From contig CAJXGK010000006.1 of NCBI GenBank assembly GCA_913053815.1, positions 1-18,632 on the forward strand: a stretch of DNA of 18,632 nucleotides, given 5' to 3'. The notes under the pieces are model-generated. The model saw only the letters and a program-made list of their open reading frames with translations, was not told the DNA's origin and did no database searches. Of this stretch, positions 6,382-14,156 are shown piece after piece. Each line of letters begins with the position of its first letter. Within the stretch, counting starts at the first letter, position 1. Position numbers and translations under genes: made by a program. The DNA comes from an uncultured Rhodanobacteraceae bacterium. Its GTDB lineage: Bacteria; Pseudomonadota; Gammaproteobacteria; Xanthomonadales; Rhodanobacteraceae.

Positions 6382-8286
6382 ATGACTCATCAAAACGGGG
6401 TTTCCCACGCGCATCGTGTCGGTCATGAACACCGGCATGCGCACGAACACGCACACACAACGCGCCAGCGTTTGAATCCATACGGCATTCTGGCCAGCGA
6501 AATCGCCCAGCACCCGGTGGAGCATTGGCTGATCGACCTGGAGGCCCGTTCACAGGCGTTGGGCCTTTACAAGTTTCTGTTTCCCTTCTCAACAAGACGG
6601 TCAACAAAAGACAGGGCATCATCCCGTCAGCCGAACGTATCCGCAGCGAAAGACGATACGCCGGAAAATATTATGGCAGCGGAAGAGGCGTTCGGAATCG
6701 CAGCCGTCCTTGGCCCGAACATAACAACAGCTTGCATCGGGGTAGAGGATCAAACGTTACTGGACCGGATCATCCCGTACCTTGCCGACCCCATCAACGA
6801 GGCTCCTGAACCCTTGCCGGAAGATGCCGGGAAGGATGCGCGATTTGACAGTAATAATTATGGCCGGTTGCTTCTTTCGCCTCCCAGGCTTGCGAAAGCA
6901 TTACGAGTGGAGCCAAAACGGCTTTCGGCAGTGCGCAAGCAGATTGCATCACAGTATCTCCCCATCGGACTCGGTTGGACCTCACTCTATGAGTACCGTT
7001 ACTTTCTGGCCACCTATCTGTTCAATACCGACACCAGCAGTTTTCCTCCTGTAGAGACAGAAGAATTACGAACCTTCGAGTTGAAGCGGCGTAGCGAAAA
7101 GGCGCTTGGAAAAGAATCTGTGGCCTTGTGGGCATTATTCGAGCACTACGCCAGATACCAGCTCGATAGCTATATTAATCATGGTGTCGAGGCACGTCTT
7201 CCCCGGAGTGCGACCCGTCTGGCCAAATCGTTTTCCTGCGCGATAGATCTGGCAGGACACCTTATTGAGTTGCTTCGACAATTACCCCGTAATCCTCTTG
7301 AGGATATATTAGGGTTGCAGCCTGCCCCAAAGGGGCAGCGTAGAAAAATAACGCCCCGCAGGCCCGAAGCAAGACTCGTGTGGAATGAGCGTGATGGGCG
7401 TTACCACTGTCAGTGGATGTCCACGATTGCCGAACGAATAGCAGGCTTGAAGGATCCAGCAACGCAGGCTTATATGGATGTGCTCTGGTCGGTTGTCCAG
7501 CAACAGGAAGGGAAGAAACAGGTAAATCTCGATACAGTGCTTGCCGAGGCCGGGCGTATCGCCCCTGGACTTGATCAGGAAAATCTCCTGGACTATGCCG
7601 ATCAACTTCTGTTAGCCGCCGGCGACGAAAAACTGGTCAAGCAAGGTATGGAGATCGAACGCGCCGGGGGAAATGGCGGCGATAAGGTCTCGCGAACGGG
7701 GAGCATTACTGGCCAGATGAGCCGATTAAACGCTATCCACAAGATCTATACGAGCTTGTTAGAGGCCATACAACTCAAGCCTCGGCTGATCGAATTTGTA
7801 GCCAATTACCAAAAGGACTATCTCAGTGACGGCCGCCAGGAATTATTGAAACCCTTGACCAAGGCCCGGATTGTTCGGGCACTGGGATTCGAGTCCAGTG
7901 GTGGGAGCCGGAAGAGTAACGCGCGCAGTCAGCGGGAAAAAGAGTTAATGAACACCGGGCGCCGCCTGGAGCGGTACATGAAACACCTGTGGATTCTGCT
8001 CCCGGACGGCAACCCCATCGCCCTTGAGCGCCTTATACCCGGCCCGGGTGGCGTCAAGGACACGGCAAACACCGCATTGACCGTGATCACGGTAAAGGAA
8101 TACATGAAGGAAATCATTGCCGGAGAGGATAAGGGTTTCCCCTATAGTGACCAGAAAATTAGTGAGCTGTTGCATGACCAGTACGGTGTTCGTATTGCGC
8201 GCAAGACTGTGGCCAAGTATCGGGAGGGGTTGGGGGTATTGTGTAGTCAACGGAGGGTGCAAAATGGCGAAGTGCGCAACATGTAA
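6382..8286 (+). CDS. Divergent sigma-54 (RpoN-like) factor with His-rich N-terminus
   Basis: The 634-aa product aligns by eye with RpoN from the core-binding region to the end. The match includes the core-binding segment (NNYGRLLLSPPRLAKALRV, then YLPIGLGWTSLYE, equivalent to 'DPPGVGARDLRE'), the DNA-binding region (AIQLKPRLIEFVANYQKDYL, LLKPLTKARIVRALGF) and the C-terminal RpoN box ARKTVAKYRE (606-615), one residue off the consensus ARRTVAKYRE. What is missing is the N-terminal region I, the Q/L-rich segment that holds the polymerase silent and receives the activator. Instead residues 3-25 contain nine histidines, many as HxH, a likely metal-binding stretch. Typical RpoN is 430-500 aa, so linkers are expanded. 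The ATG at 6382 is chosen because GGAGGA (6370-6375) lies 6 nt upstream; an in-frame TTG at 6325 would start before the predicted transcription start. Housekeeping RpoN is normally encoded elsewhere, so this is probably a dedicated paralogue. Confidence 0.85.
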   Translation: MTHQNGVSHAHRVGHEHRHAHEHAHTTRQRLNPYGILASEIAQHPVEHWLIDLEARSQALGLYKFLFPFSTRRSTKDRASSRQPNVSAAKDDTPENIMAAEEAFGIAAVLGPNITTACIGVEDQTLLDRIIPYLADPINEAPEPLPEDAGKDARFDSNNYGRLLLSPPRLAKALRVEPKRLSAVRKQIASQYLPIGLGWTSLYEYRYFLATYLFNTDTSSFPPVETEELRTFELKRRSEKALGKESVALWALFEHYARYQLDSYINHGVEARLPRSATRLAKSFSCAIDLAGHLIELLRQLPRNPLEDILGLQPAPKGQRRKITPRRPEARLVWNERDGRYHCQWMSTIAERIAGLKDPATQAYMDVLWSVVQQQEGKKQVNLDTVLAEAGRIAPGLDQENLLDYADQLLLAAGDEKLVKQGMEIERAGGNGGDKVSRTGSITGQMSRLNAIHKIYTSLLEAIQLKPRLIEFVANYQKDYLSDGRQELLKPLTKARIVRALGFESSGGSRKSNARSQREKELMNTGRRLERYMKHLWILLPDGNPIALERLIPGPGGVKDTANTALTVITVKEYMKEIIAGEDKGFPYSDQKISELLHDQYGVRIARKTVAKYREGLGVLCSQRRVQNGEVRNM

Positions 8287-8431
8287 AGGTGCTGGTACTG
8301 TGGCATGCCCACAGTGTAACGGTAAGGGCCGCAAAGGAGAGGGATTGCTGACGTCATCCAATGAATGCAGTCACTGCAGGGACTCTGGGCAGAAACCATG
8401 TCCCGTGTGTAATGGGAAAGGATACCAGTAA
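8264..8431 (+). CDS. Free-standing DnaJ-type zinc-finger protein
   Basis: The 55-residue protein is almost entirely the cysteine-rich domain of DnaJ/Hsp40. Four CxxCxGxG-type repeats begin at C4, C15, C35 and C46; the third (CSHCRDSG) has D in place of the first glycine. In DnaJ, repeats 1+4 and 2+3 each bind one zinc ion. There is no J domain or substrate-binding domain, so it cannot stimulate DnaK in the usual way; it may be a protein-binding adaptor or redox/zinc module. The start is fixed by GGAGGG (8252-8257), 6 nt before the ATG, which overlaps the end of the sigma-54-like gene by 23 bases and so ties the effector genes to the regulator. A small DnaJ-finger protein with a regulatory role, anti-TRAP, is known in Bacillus; that parallel is only structural. 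Confidence 0.85.
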   Translation: MAKCATCKGAGTVACPQCNGKGRKGEGLLTSSNECSHCRDSGQKPCPVCNGKGYQ

Positions 8432-8503
8432 ATACATGACAGTAAATCCTTGTTTTTGACCGATTCTATTCTTGGAATTCTGTGGGATGAGGCAGCTATA
8501 AAA

Positions 8504-10141
8504 ATGAGTTACGAAGGTGGTGGTGCTATTACCGGAATAGGGGTTGCTGCGGCACTGGGGGGTGGCGCTGTAATCATCGCCGGTGCAGGGTTGCTACTGG
8601 CCGGAAAGGCAACCGTGCTTGCCGCGAAAGGTGTTATGCACGTGGGTAGCAGATTGAAGGATGCATACGACGAACACGAAAAAAGAGTTGCCGAACGGCT
8701 GGAGAGGCAGGCACAAGCTATAGGTCGCCTGGAAGAACTCAATGAGACATTATCTGAAACAGAGGCTGAAATAGCAGGTAATCTGAAGCAAATAGCGGAA
8801 AACCCGGAGGCTTCGGTTGCTGAAGAATATGCGCGATTCAGGGCTCGGCAGCTTCGTGGTAGAAAACGTGCGCTTGCGCGAGAGCAGAGCACTGCGCAGC
8901 GTCTGGAGGACGAACTGGGCGTAGCCGTTAGCAGGCTGCATGCGGTCCAGGAGCAGCGACCCGATGCAGGCGCCATTACCCGAGTTTCGGAAGAAATTGA
9001 GCTGGAAATTGAGAGAAAGGAAGAAACGCTAAAGGCTGAGGTAAGGGATATTGAGGCAAGGCTTGTCGAATATCGAACTGTTAGAGACCGGTTGAGTAAA
9101 GAGAGCCGGCAACAGATCATTGGACAAGCAAGAGGAATACTCGATTCGTTGAACAGGGATGAGCAGCTTGAGAACAGGTTGGATGAATTGCAACTCACTG
9201 GAACACTTCAGCAATGTGAGGGTTTTCTTAAGCAGCTTTATGAGGAACGCCGGCGGCGTCAAGAGCAGCGTCAGGGATCGCAAGAGCAGACGAAAGCTCT
9301 TGGCAGGCGTATTCTGGCGGCGCGCCTTGCACTGGAGGACTACCGGTGTCTTGCTGGTGCTGAGAAAGATGAGATTGATGCCTTGTTGAGCCGTGCAGAT
9401 ACTGCATTGGATGTTGAAAACCTAGGTGAAGGCAATAGCCAGCTTTCGTCGGCCGAAAAAATTCTGGAAAAAGCGCGAGAACGTAATATAGGCGAATGGG
9501 TCAACCAGGAGAAAGCCGCCATGCAGGCTTTGGGAGAGGCGCGGGCTTTGATGGCGGCATTGCAAGAAGATGAAGGGATGCAGGCTATTCTGGAAGCCGA
9601 AGGCATGCAGGATGAAATGCAGGAGATCGGGCGATCTCTTGATACCGCCGAGATCCAGCTCTCACTCGGAAGGTTTAATGCTGCCGCATTGCTAGCCAAT
9701 GAACGGGCAGCAGCGCTACGGAAGCTTCGGGACGCCGTACTCGAAGCGGTTAACCGCGAGCGTATAAAGGCGCTATGCGGTATCGCTCGCGAGGCTATAC
9801 AAGCGCGTGGATTTACGGATATTGAGGTTGTGCAAGAAGAGAATGGTTGGAGAGTGGAAGGCCGTCGTGATCAAACACCGTTCTTGGTGCAGATCAATGA
9901 AGATGGTGAGTTCTTCTTTGACCTCGGCAAATCAGGGTTTTCGTCACAACAGGCATGTACCGAGGAAATCGATGCCCTTTTGTCGGAGTTGCAGACAAGG
10001 GGGATAATCCTGGATACCGATGTCAAGACTCCAACTCTGGAGCAGGAGCGTGATGGCAGTGCTGTAAGCTCGAATGAAAGGCAGAGCAAAAAGACAAGGT
10101 CACGCGACAGGGAACGTTCGGGTCTGCGTGATGAGGAGTAA
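8504..10141 (+). CDS. Membrane-anchored long coiled-coil protein
   Basis: I do not recognise a family. The 545-aa protein begins with a Gly/Ala-rich hydrophobic stretch (residues ~5-45, glycine-zipper-like) that could form one or two membrane segments. About 350 residues of charged, heptad-like helix follow (E/R/K/Q/L-rich, e.g. RLEELNETLSETEAEIAG), predicted to form a long coiled coil. A small C-terminal domain (residues ~430-515) looks globular, with alternating strands (IEVVQEENGWRVEG, PFLVQINEDGEFFFDL), before a charged disordered tail. I prefer the ATG at 8504 with GAGG (8489-8492) over an upstream in-frame TTG at 8450. The 72 bp before it is the widest gap in the effector cluster, so an internal promoter is possible, though none is convincing. 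A likely role is scaffold or membrane tether for the machinery encoded downstream. Confidence 0.75.
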   Translation: MSYEGGGAITGIGVAAALGGGAVIIAGAGLLLAGKATVLAAKGVMHVGSRLKDAYDEHEKRVAERLERQAQAIGRLEELNETLSETEAEIAGNLKQIAENPEASVAEEYARFRARQLRGRKRALAREQSTAQRLEDELGVAVSRLHAVQEQRPDAGAITRVSEEIELEIERKEETLKAEVRDIEARLVEYRTVRDRLSKESRQQIIGQARGILDSLNRDEQLENRLDELQLTGTLQQCEGFLKQLYEERRRRQEQRQGSQEQTKALGRRILAARLALEDYRCLAGAEKDEIDALLSRADTALDVENLGEGNSQLSSAEKILEKARERNIGEWVNQEKAAMQALGEARALMAALQEDEGMQAILEAEGMQDEMQEIGRSLDTAEIQLSLGRFNAAALLANERAAALRKLRDAVLEAVNRERIKALCGIAREAIQARGFTDIEVVQEENGWRVEGRRDQTPFLVQINEDGEFFFDLGKSGFSSQQACTEEIDALLSELQTRGIILDTDVKTPTLEQERDGSAVSSNERQSKKTRSRDRERSGLRDEE

Positions 10142-10150
10142 CAAGGACCT

Positions 10151-10423
10151 ATGAAACGGATAGGGGCTTGTATTACGCATGCCTGGCGAAAGGCCGTTGC
10201 GGATATGGGTGGAGGTGTCGTGAGCTTGCAGTGGAGTGAGAATGGTATCGAACTCCGAGCTGTGTTTGGGAGTGCTGGTTGTGAGCGGTACCTGCGGGTT
10301 TGCTGGTATCAGGGAGAAGGGGTAGTCTGTCAAGGTGATAAGACAGATATCCACGATTTCCATAGTATGTGCGAAAAGGCCGGGTTCCAGTTCGAACTCG
10401 GAGCATTGAGTCTTTGTGGTTAG
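10151..10423 (+). CDS. 90-aa protein of unknown function
   Basis: This small protein has no recognised domain. It reads as a short N-terminal helix (ITHAWRKAVADM), four or so beta strands (VVSLQWSENGIELRAVF, YLRVCWYQGEGVVC) and a C-terminal helix (HDFHSMCEKAGF). The strand-strand-strand-helix pattern resembles the C-terminal domain of the preceding coiled-coil protein, so the two might share a fold, but identity is too low to claim homology by eye. It has five cysteines without a clear zinc-site spacing. AAGGA (10143-10147) precedes the ATG, and the stop codon sits in the ribosome-binding region of the next gene, so it is clearly part of the operon. Confidence 0.7.
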   Translation: MKRIGACITHAWRKAVADMGGGVVSLQWSENGIELRAVFGSAGCERYLRVCWYQGEGVVCQGDKTDIHDFHSMCEKAGFQFELGALSLCG

Positions 10424-10435
10424 GAGCAGCGCAAG

Positions 10436-12373
10436 ATGAATGATCCAACGTCATCGGTGATACAAGAAACTGCTGCAGACGCTGATGGTGGCGAGCGTCA
10501 GCATCAACTGCCATCCTGGATGAAAGAGTTGGCGGAATATTACAAGGCGGAAATTGCCCACCAGTATATCCTGCACGATAACATCAACGACCTCATCTTA
10601 TCGGAGGGGGCGTACGAAAATGCTGAGTCCTATGTACCGCTTCGGGACTACCTGACCTGGATTCTCAAAGAAAGGGCAGGAATCAAGATCGTGTTGTTCT
10701 ATAGCCGGGCGGCGGGATTTACAACCAAGGACAAGGAAACGGCAGAATTGCTAAATGGCCATGTGCAGTTATCGCACGAGGCGATAGTGGAAAAATTCAA
10801 CCCAAAAAAATGTGAACCAGTGCCTGTGCGTCAGGCATTTATCTTCATTGATCAACTCCTCCGGCAGAAGGAGCATACTGCTGCCATCATTTTGGATCAC
10901 CTTGAGAAACTCGCGCCATGTGGAGGTGGTCCTTCCGACGATGAGAATGCCAATATCGAGGCATTACGCCGTTGGGCGTTGGATCCCTCTATCCAGGACG
11001 AAACCACCAACCTGCTCATCGGTCTCACGGACAATATCGAGCGCGTGTCGGGTGAATTGTATGCGACGGACAGTCGTTGTCGGCCGATCCAGGTACCACT
11101 TCCCACAGAGGAAGAGCGCCGCAGTTTTTTGGATATCTTGGGTGCTAGATTCACCGGCGAGCACGCTGTAGATATTGAACCAGACTTGGACAAACTAGCC
11201 AGCCAGACCAAGGGGTTCATGCTGGCTCATCTCGACCAGCTCTTCCGGCATGCTTGCCAAAGTGGCAATCCGGTCACGTTGGATATGGTCAAGGCACTGA
11301 AAAGAGAAATTATCAAGAGCGAGAGTGGGGAATTGCTGGAAGAAAAAGAACCTCGGCATGGTTTTGAATCCATCGGGGGGCATTCGCGTATTAAGGACTA
11401 TCTTGAAAAAGTGACGGGTTATTTATCAAGTGGCAATAATACGCTGGTACCGAAGGGCATCCTGCTTGCCGGTCCTCCGGGTACCGGAAAGACATTATTT
11501 GCCGAGGCGCTTGCTAAGGAAACAGGCCGTAATGTGGTCAAGATGGGGGATATCCGTGCCAAATGGGTGGGAGAGTCGGAACGGAATCTGTCCAAGGTGC
11601 TGCAGATTATCAAAGACGTTGCGCCGGTCATTGTTTTCGTCGATGAGATCGACCAGGCGTTGGGTTCCCGTGGTACCGGTCAGAGCGGCGACAGCGGGAC
11701 AAGCGGGCGCATGTTTGGCCGGATACTGGAGGTCATGGGAAGCAACGAATACCGGGGCAAGATCATCTGGGTTGCCGCGACCAACCGAGCCGACGTGCTG
11801 GACGAGGCAATGATCCGGCGCTTTGATCGTGTATTCCCGGTGCTGATTCCTTCCTCTCCGCAAGAACGGCTGGCGATTGCCTTGGCTATGCAACATCAAG
11901 TGGATGGCCTTACCTATGATCAATCAACAATGGAAGGGCTAAAAAAGTTTTCTGGTGACAATGCCAACAAAGAATCGTCGCAAATGACTGCAGAAGAAGG
12001 TGAGGATATGTCTCATCCCGTCTTGGAATTCGGCAGGAAAACGAAAGGACTTACCGGCTCCGATCTGGAGATCATCATCCGCCGGGCTAAGGAACTCGCC
12101 GAAGATGAAAACAAGGGGGGAAGTGTTTCATCGGCTCACTTGATAAAAGCGCTTGATACATTCAAGAGTAACCATCATGAAGATATGTATGATTTGCAGA
12201 CGCTGTTGGCTGTCTCGGTCTGCAATTTTGTGGATGTGATTCCTGATCCCAAGGATTTTCCGGAACGATTGCGAGGTGTGATAGAGCTGGTTCTACGAGA
12301 TAAGAACAACATAGCGATAGAAGAGCGCGTGGCCGAGTTGAAGCAGCGGCTGAGCAGAAAAAAGATTGCGTAG
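10436..12373 (+). CDS. Ycf46-like AAA+ ATPase with degenerate first domain
   Basis: The C-terminal half of this 645-aa protein is a classical AAA module of the FtsH/Cdc48 type: Walker A GPPGTGKT (346-353), an aromatic pore-loop equivalent KWVGESE (376-382), Walker B IVFVDEID (399-406), sensor I in AATNRADVLD (N450) and arginine fingers in IRRFDRVF (R462, R465). The N-terminal half looks like a second AAA domain that has lost Walker A but keeps a Walker-B-like IILDHLEKL around D154, a layout like the cyanobacterial/plastid Ycf46 family. There is no protease domain and no membrane segment, so it should work as an ATP-driven unfoldase or remodelling factor on cytoplasmic partners, perhaps the neighbouring coiled-coil or tubulin-like proteins. 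AGGAG (10422-10426) lies 9 nt before the ATG. The remodelling role is family-based; the substrate is unknown. Confidence 0.87.
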   Translation: MNDPTSSVIQETAADADGGERQHQLPSWMKELAEYYKAEIAHQYILHDNINDLILSEGAYENAESYVPLRDYLTWILKERAGIKIVLFYSRAAGFTTKDKETAELLNGHVQLSHEAIVEKFNPKKCEPVPVRQAFIFIDQLLRQKEHTAAIILDHLEKLAPCGGGPSDDENANIEALRRWALDPSIQDETTNLLIGLTDNIERVSGELYATDSRCRPIQVPLPTEEERRSFLDILGARFTGEHAVDIEPDLDKLASQTKGFMLAHLDQLFRHACQSGNPVTLDMVKALKREIIKSESGELLEEKEPRHGFESIGGHSRIKDYLEKVTGYLSSGNNTLVPKGILLAGPPGTGKTLFAEALAKETGRNVVKMGDIRAKWVGESERNLSKVLQIIKDVAPVIVFVDEIDQALGSRGTGQSGDSGTSGRMFGRILEVMGSNEYRGKIIWVAATNRADVLDEAMIRRFDRVFPVLIPSSPQERLAIALAMQHQVDGLTYDQSTMEGLKKFSGDNANKESSQMTAEEGEDMSHPVLEFGRKTKGLTGSDLEIIIRRAKELAEDENKGGSVSSAHLIKALDTFKSNHHEDMYDLQTLLAVSVCNFVDVIPDPKDFPERLRGVIELVLRDKNNIAIEERVAELKQRLSRKKIA

Positions 12374-12380
12374 GCCAGCC

Positions 12381-12737
12381 ATGGGGGATGATGAAAGCGT
12401 TACGAGCACAGCACATGACGAGAAGGAAGAGAAGCGTCAGCGGTTGTTGAAAGTGGTTGAGAAGTGGCAGAGGCGGCTGGAAGAACAAGAGGGAAAATTC
12501 AGCAATCTGGAAGGTGCTCTCCGTGCTATGGAATCCGCCCCGGTTACTGAGGCCGAAGCCGAGATGGTGATTCGCCTGGAGGCCGAGGTGGAGCGATTAA
12601 AGGGAGATCTGGCTGAAGTGCAGGCCGAGAGGGAGACAAAGCGGCAAAAACTGGAAACCGATCTGAAAGATCTGGAAGGCAGGAAGGCCACTTTGGATGC
12701 AAAGATCAATGACCAAGAGCAACAAAACAGGCAGTGA
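12381..12737 (+). CDS. Small coiled-coil protein, first of a pair
   Basis: The 118-aa protein is highly charged and almost wholly helical, with long heptad-like runs (RLLKVVEKWQRRLEEQEG; AEMVIRLEAEVERLKGDLAE), predicting a coiled coil with no membrane segment or catalytic motif. The ATG at 12381 lies 7 bp after the stop codon of the AAA+ gene and is preferred over an in-frame TTG at 12366. The position between a remodelling ATPase and a second coiled-coil gene suggests a structural or adaptor part of the same assembly. Low sequence complexity means similarity to other coiled coils is not informative, so no function is assigned. Confidence 0.75.
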   Translation: MGDDESVTSTAHDEKEEKRQRLLKVVEKWQRRLEEQEGKFSNLEGALRAMESAPVTEAEAEMVIRLEAEVERLKGDLAEVQAERETKRQKLETDLKDLEGRKATLDAKINDQEQQNRQ

Positions 12738-12738
12738 G

Positions 12739-13125
12739 ATGGTAACCGGAGCCAATGGACTCGATGAACTACACGAGGAAATAATGCGATTGGAAGCGGA
12801 ATGCCGCCTTACGTCGATTAAGCTTATCGAACTTGCAGAGCAGAAAGAGAGGCTGGAGGAGCAACAGCAGGCCGCGGAGCAGGAGCGGGAAGAGTTGCAA
12901 AGGCGGCAACAGGAACTCGAGGAACAGATAAGTGGTCTTCAGGTCTGCATTACGGCGGAACAAAAAGACGGTTTTCCAGATCTGGAAAGAAAACTTACGC
13001 AGTTGCGAGTAGCCGTAACCCGTCGCGAGCAAAAGCTGAACAGCCTTGGAATAGAGGAGGAAAACAGGCAAGCCAAGCAGAGGTCGACACCACTCCCGGG
13101 GAAGGGGGCCAAGTTTGACCTATGA
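12739..13125 (+). CDS. Small coiled-coil protein, second of a pair
   Basis: The 128-aa product is another charged helical protein, rich in E/Q/R and with leucine spacing typical of coiled coils (LIELAEQKERLEEQQQ, REELQRRQQELEEQISGL), followed by a basic, proline-containing tail. The ATG at 12739 follows the previous stop by one base and is preferred; an in-frame ATG at 12697 would give a 14-residue overlap extension. Its own stop overlaps the radical SAM start as ATGA (13122-13125). The two small genes may encode heterodimer partners, but this is inferred only from adjacency and similar size. No catalytic or metal-binding residues are seen. Confidence 0.74.
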   Translation: MVTGANGLDELHEEIMRLEAECRLTSIKLIELAEQKERLEEQQQAAEQEREELQRRQQELEEQISGLQVCITAEQKDGFPDLERKLTQLRVAVTRREQKLNSLGIEEENRQAKQRSTPLPGKGAKFDL

Positions 13126-14156
13126 GTGGAAGATCCGGAAAAAAGAGGTGCGAGGTTTGCCTCAGGGGTTGCAGCCTGGACAAAGGCGAGGTCGGTTTCT
13201 GTGGAGTATGGGGTAATGATAAAGGTGAAATCCGACCGGTACGGACATTTACGGCTATAGCGCAGGCAGTGGATCCGATCGAGAAGAAGCCGGTATATCA
13301 TTTCCGGCCAGGCACCCATGTTTTTTCAGTCGGGGGATGGGGTTGTTCGTTTCATTGTGTTCACTGCCGCAATGAGGTCGTTGCTTGCGTTCGTGAGTCC
13401 CCCTCTCAGTGCCTGGTTCCACCATCGGCCGGCATAGTACCCAAACTGCGTGAGACGGGTTGCGATGGCATGGCATGGACGTTCACCGAGGCGACACTCT
13501 GGTTCGAGACGGTCGGCCGCTATGCAGAACGGTGTGCACGGGATGATCTGTTTACAATTGTTCTCACCCATGGGGCGGCAACCCGGCAGGTCTACAGGCG
13601 GCTGCTCTCCAGTGGTGTCAGGGTTTGGAAAGTGGATCTGAAAGGCTTTTCGGAACGTGCCTATCGGCGAGTCGCCAGGCTCGAGAACTGGACAAGGCTG
13701 CTTGACAATATCCGCTGGCTGAAGCAAAACGGGGATCATCTCGAGTTGAGTTTCTGCCCCATACCGGGAGTATGTGACGGAGAGGATGAAGTTCGAGCGA
13801 TGGGCCAGTGGGTTGCGAAAGAGCTGGGCAGGGATACGCCTATTCATTTGCTGGCGTTTTTCCCGGCCCGCCGGATGCGACACATACCGTTTGGCGATGC
13901 CGCCAAGTTGAGCCGTCTCAGACGTCTGTTGCTGTATGAGATCGGACTGTGCCATGTTTATGTGCCTTTAAGTTTTCACTCTAGCGAGGTGACGACCTAC
14001 TGCTCCAAATGCGGTGCGACGCTTGTGGAACGGCGCAGGCTGGGGCCGCCGAGGTTGTATCTCGATGACGAGGGCCGATGCCGGATATGCGAGGCTCATA
14101 CCCCGATCATTCAAACACATGGCCATAGGAGTGCCAAAACATCATGCGTAGTCTGA
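13122..14156 (+). CDS. AmrS-type radical SAM enzyme
   Basis: The 344-aa protein matches the radical SAM member of the AmmeMemoRadiSam group, related to pyruvate-formate-lyase activases. In order it has an N-terminal cysteine set (C10, C13, C17, C27, in CEVCLRGC and GFCGVW), the family pattern DPIEKKPVYHFRPG, the [4Fe-4S] binding motif C75-x3-C79-x2-C82 within GCSFHCVHCRN, and a C-terminal zinc-ribbon-like set C294/C297 and C320/C323. SAM chemistry should therefore be intact. The usual YNEP segment of relatives appears as FTEA, keeping the glutamate only. The partner proteins AMMECR1 and Memo are not in the window, so this copy probably acts on a target from this operon, such as installing a radical or modifying a protein; no substrate can be named. 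It overlaps the genes on both sides, indicating tight co-expression. Confidence 0.85.
   Translation: MSGRSGKKRCEVCLRGCSLDKGEVGFCGVWGNDKGEIRPVRTFTAIAQAVDPIEKKPVYHFRPGTHVFSVGGWGCSFHCVHCRNEVVACVRESPSQCLVPPSAGIVPKLRETGCDGMAWTFTEATLWFETVGRYAERCARDDLFTIVLTHGAATRQVYRRLLSSGVRVWKVDLKGFSERAYRRVARLENWTRLLDNIRWLKQNGDHLELSFCPIPGVCDGEDEVRAMGQWVAKELGRDTPIHLLAFFPARRMRHIPFGDAAKLSRLRRLLLYEIGLCHVYVPLSFHSSEVTTYCSKCGATLVERRRLGPPRLYLDDEGRCRICEAHTPIIQTHGHRSAKTSCVV

Noticed and set aside
8117..8263. 49-residue N-terminal extension of the DnaJ-finger protein
   Set aside because: It lies out of frame within the RpoN-box coding region of the sigma-54-like gene, and a strong GGAGGG at the proper distance marks the internal ATG at 8264.
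8297..8315. Terminator or attenuator hairpin (ACTGTGG/CCACAGT) just after the sigma-54-like stop codon
   Set aside because: It lies inside the coding sequence of the DnaJ-finger gene, has a 7-bp stem and no T-run; probably a by-product of the repeated cysteine codons.
8432..8503. Sigma-70 promoter in the gap before the coiled-coil gene (TTGACC at 8456-8461)
   Set aside because: No acceptable -10 at 16-18 bp; without transcript data it is not distinguishable from chance.
8509..9198. 229-codon minus-strand open frame rich in serine and alanine
   Set aside because: It mirrors the Glu/Arg/Ala-rich coiled-coil gene; low-complexity Ser/Leu composition is the typical antisense shadow of such codons.
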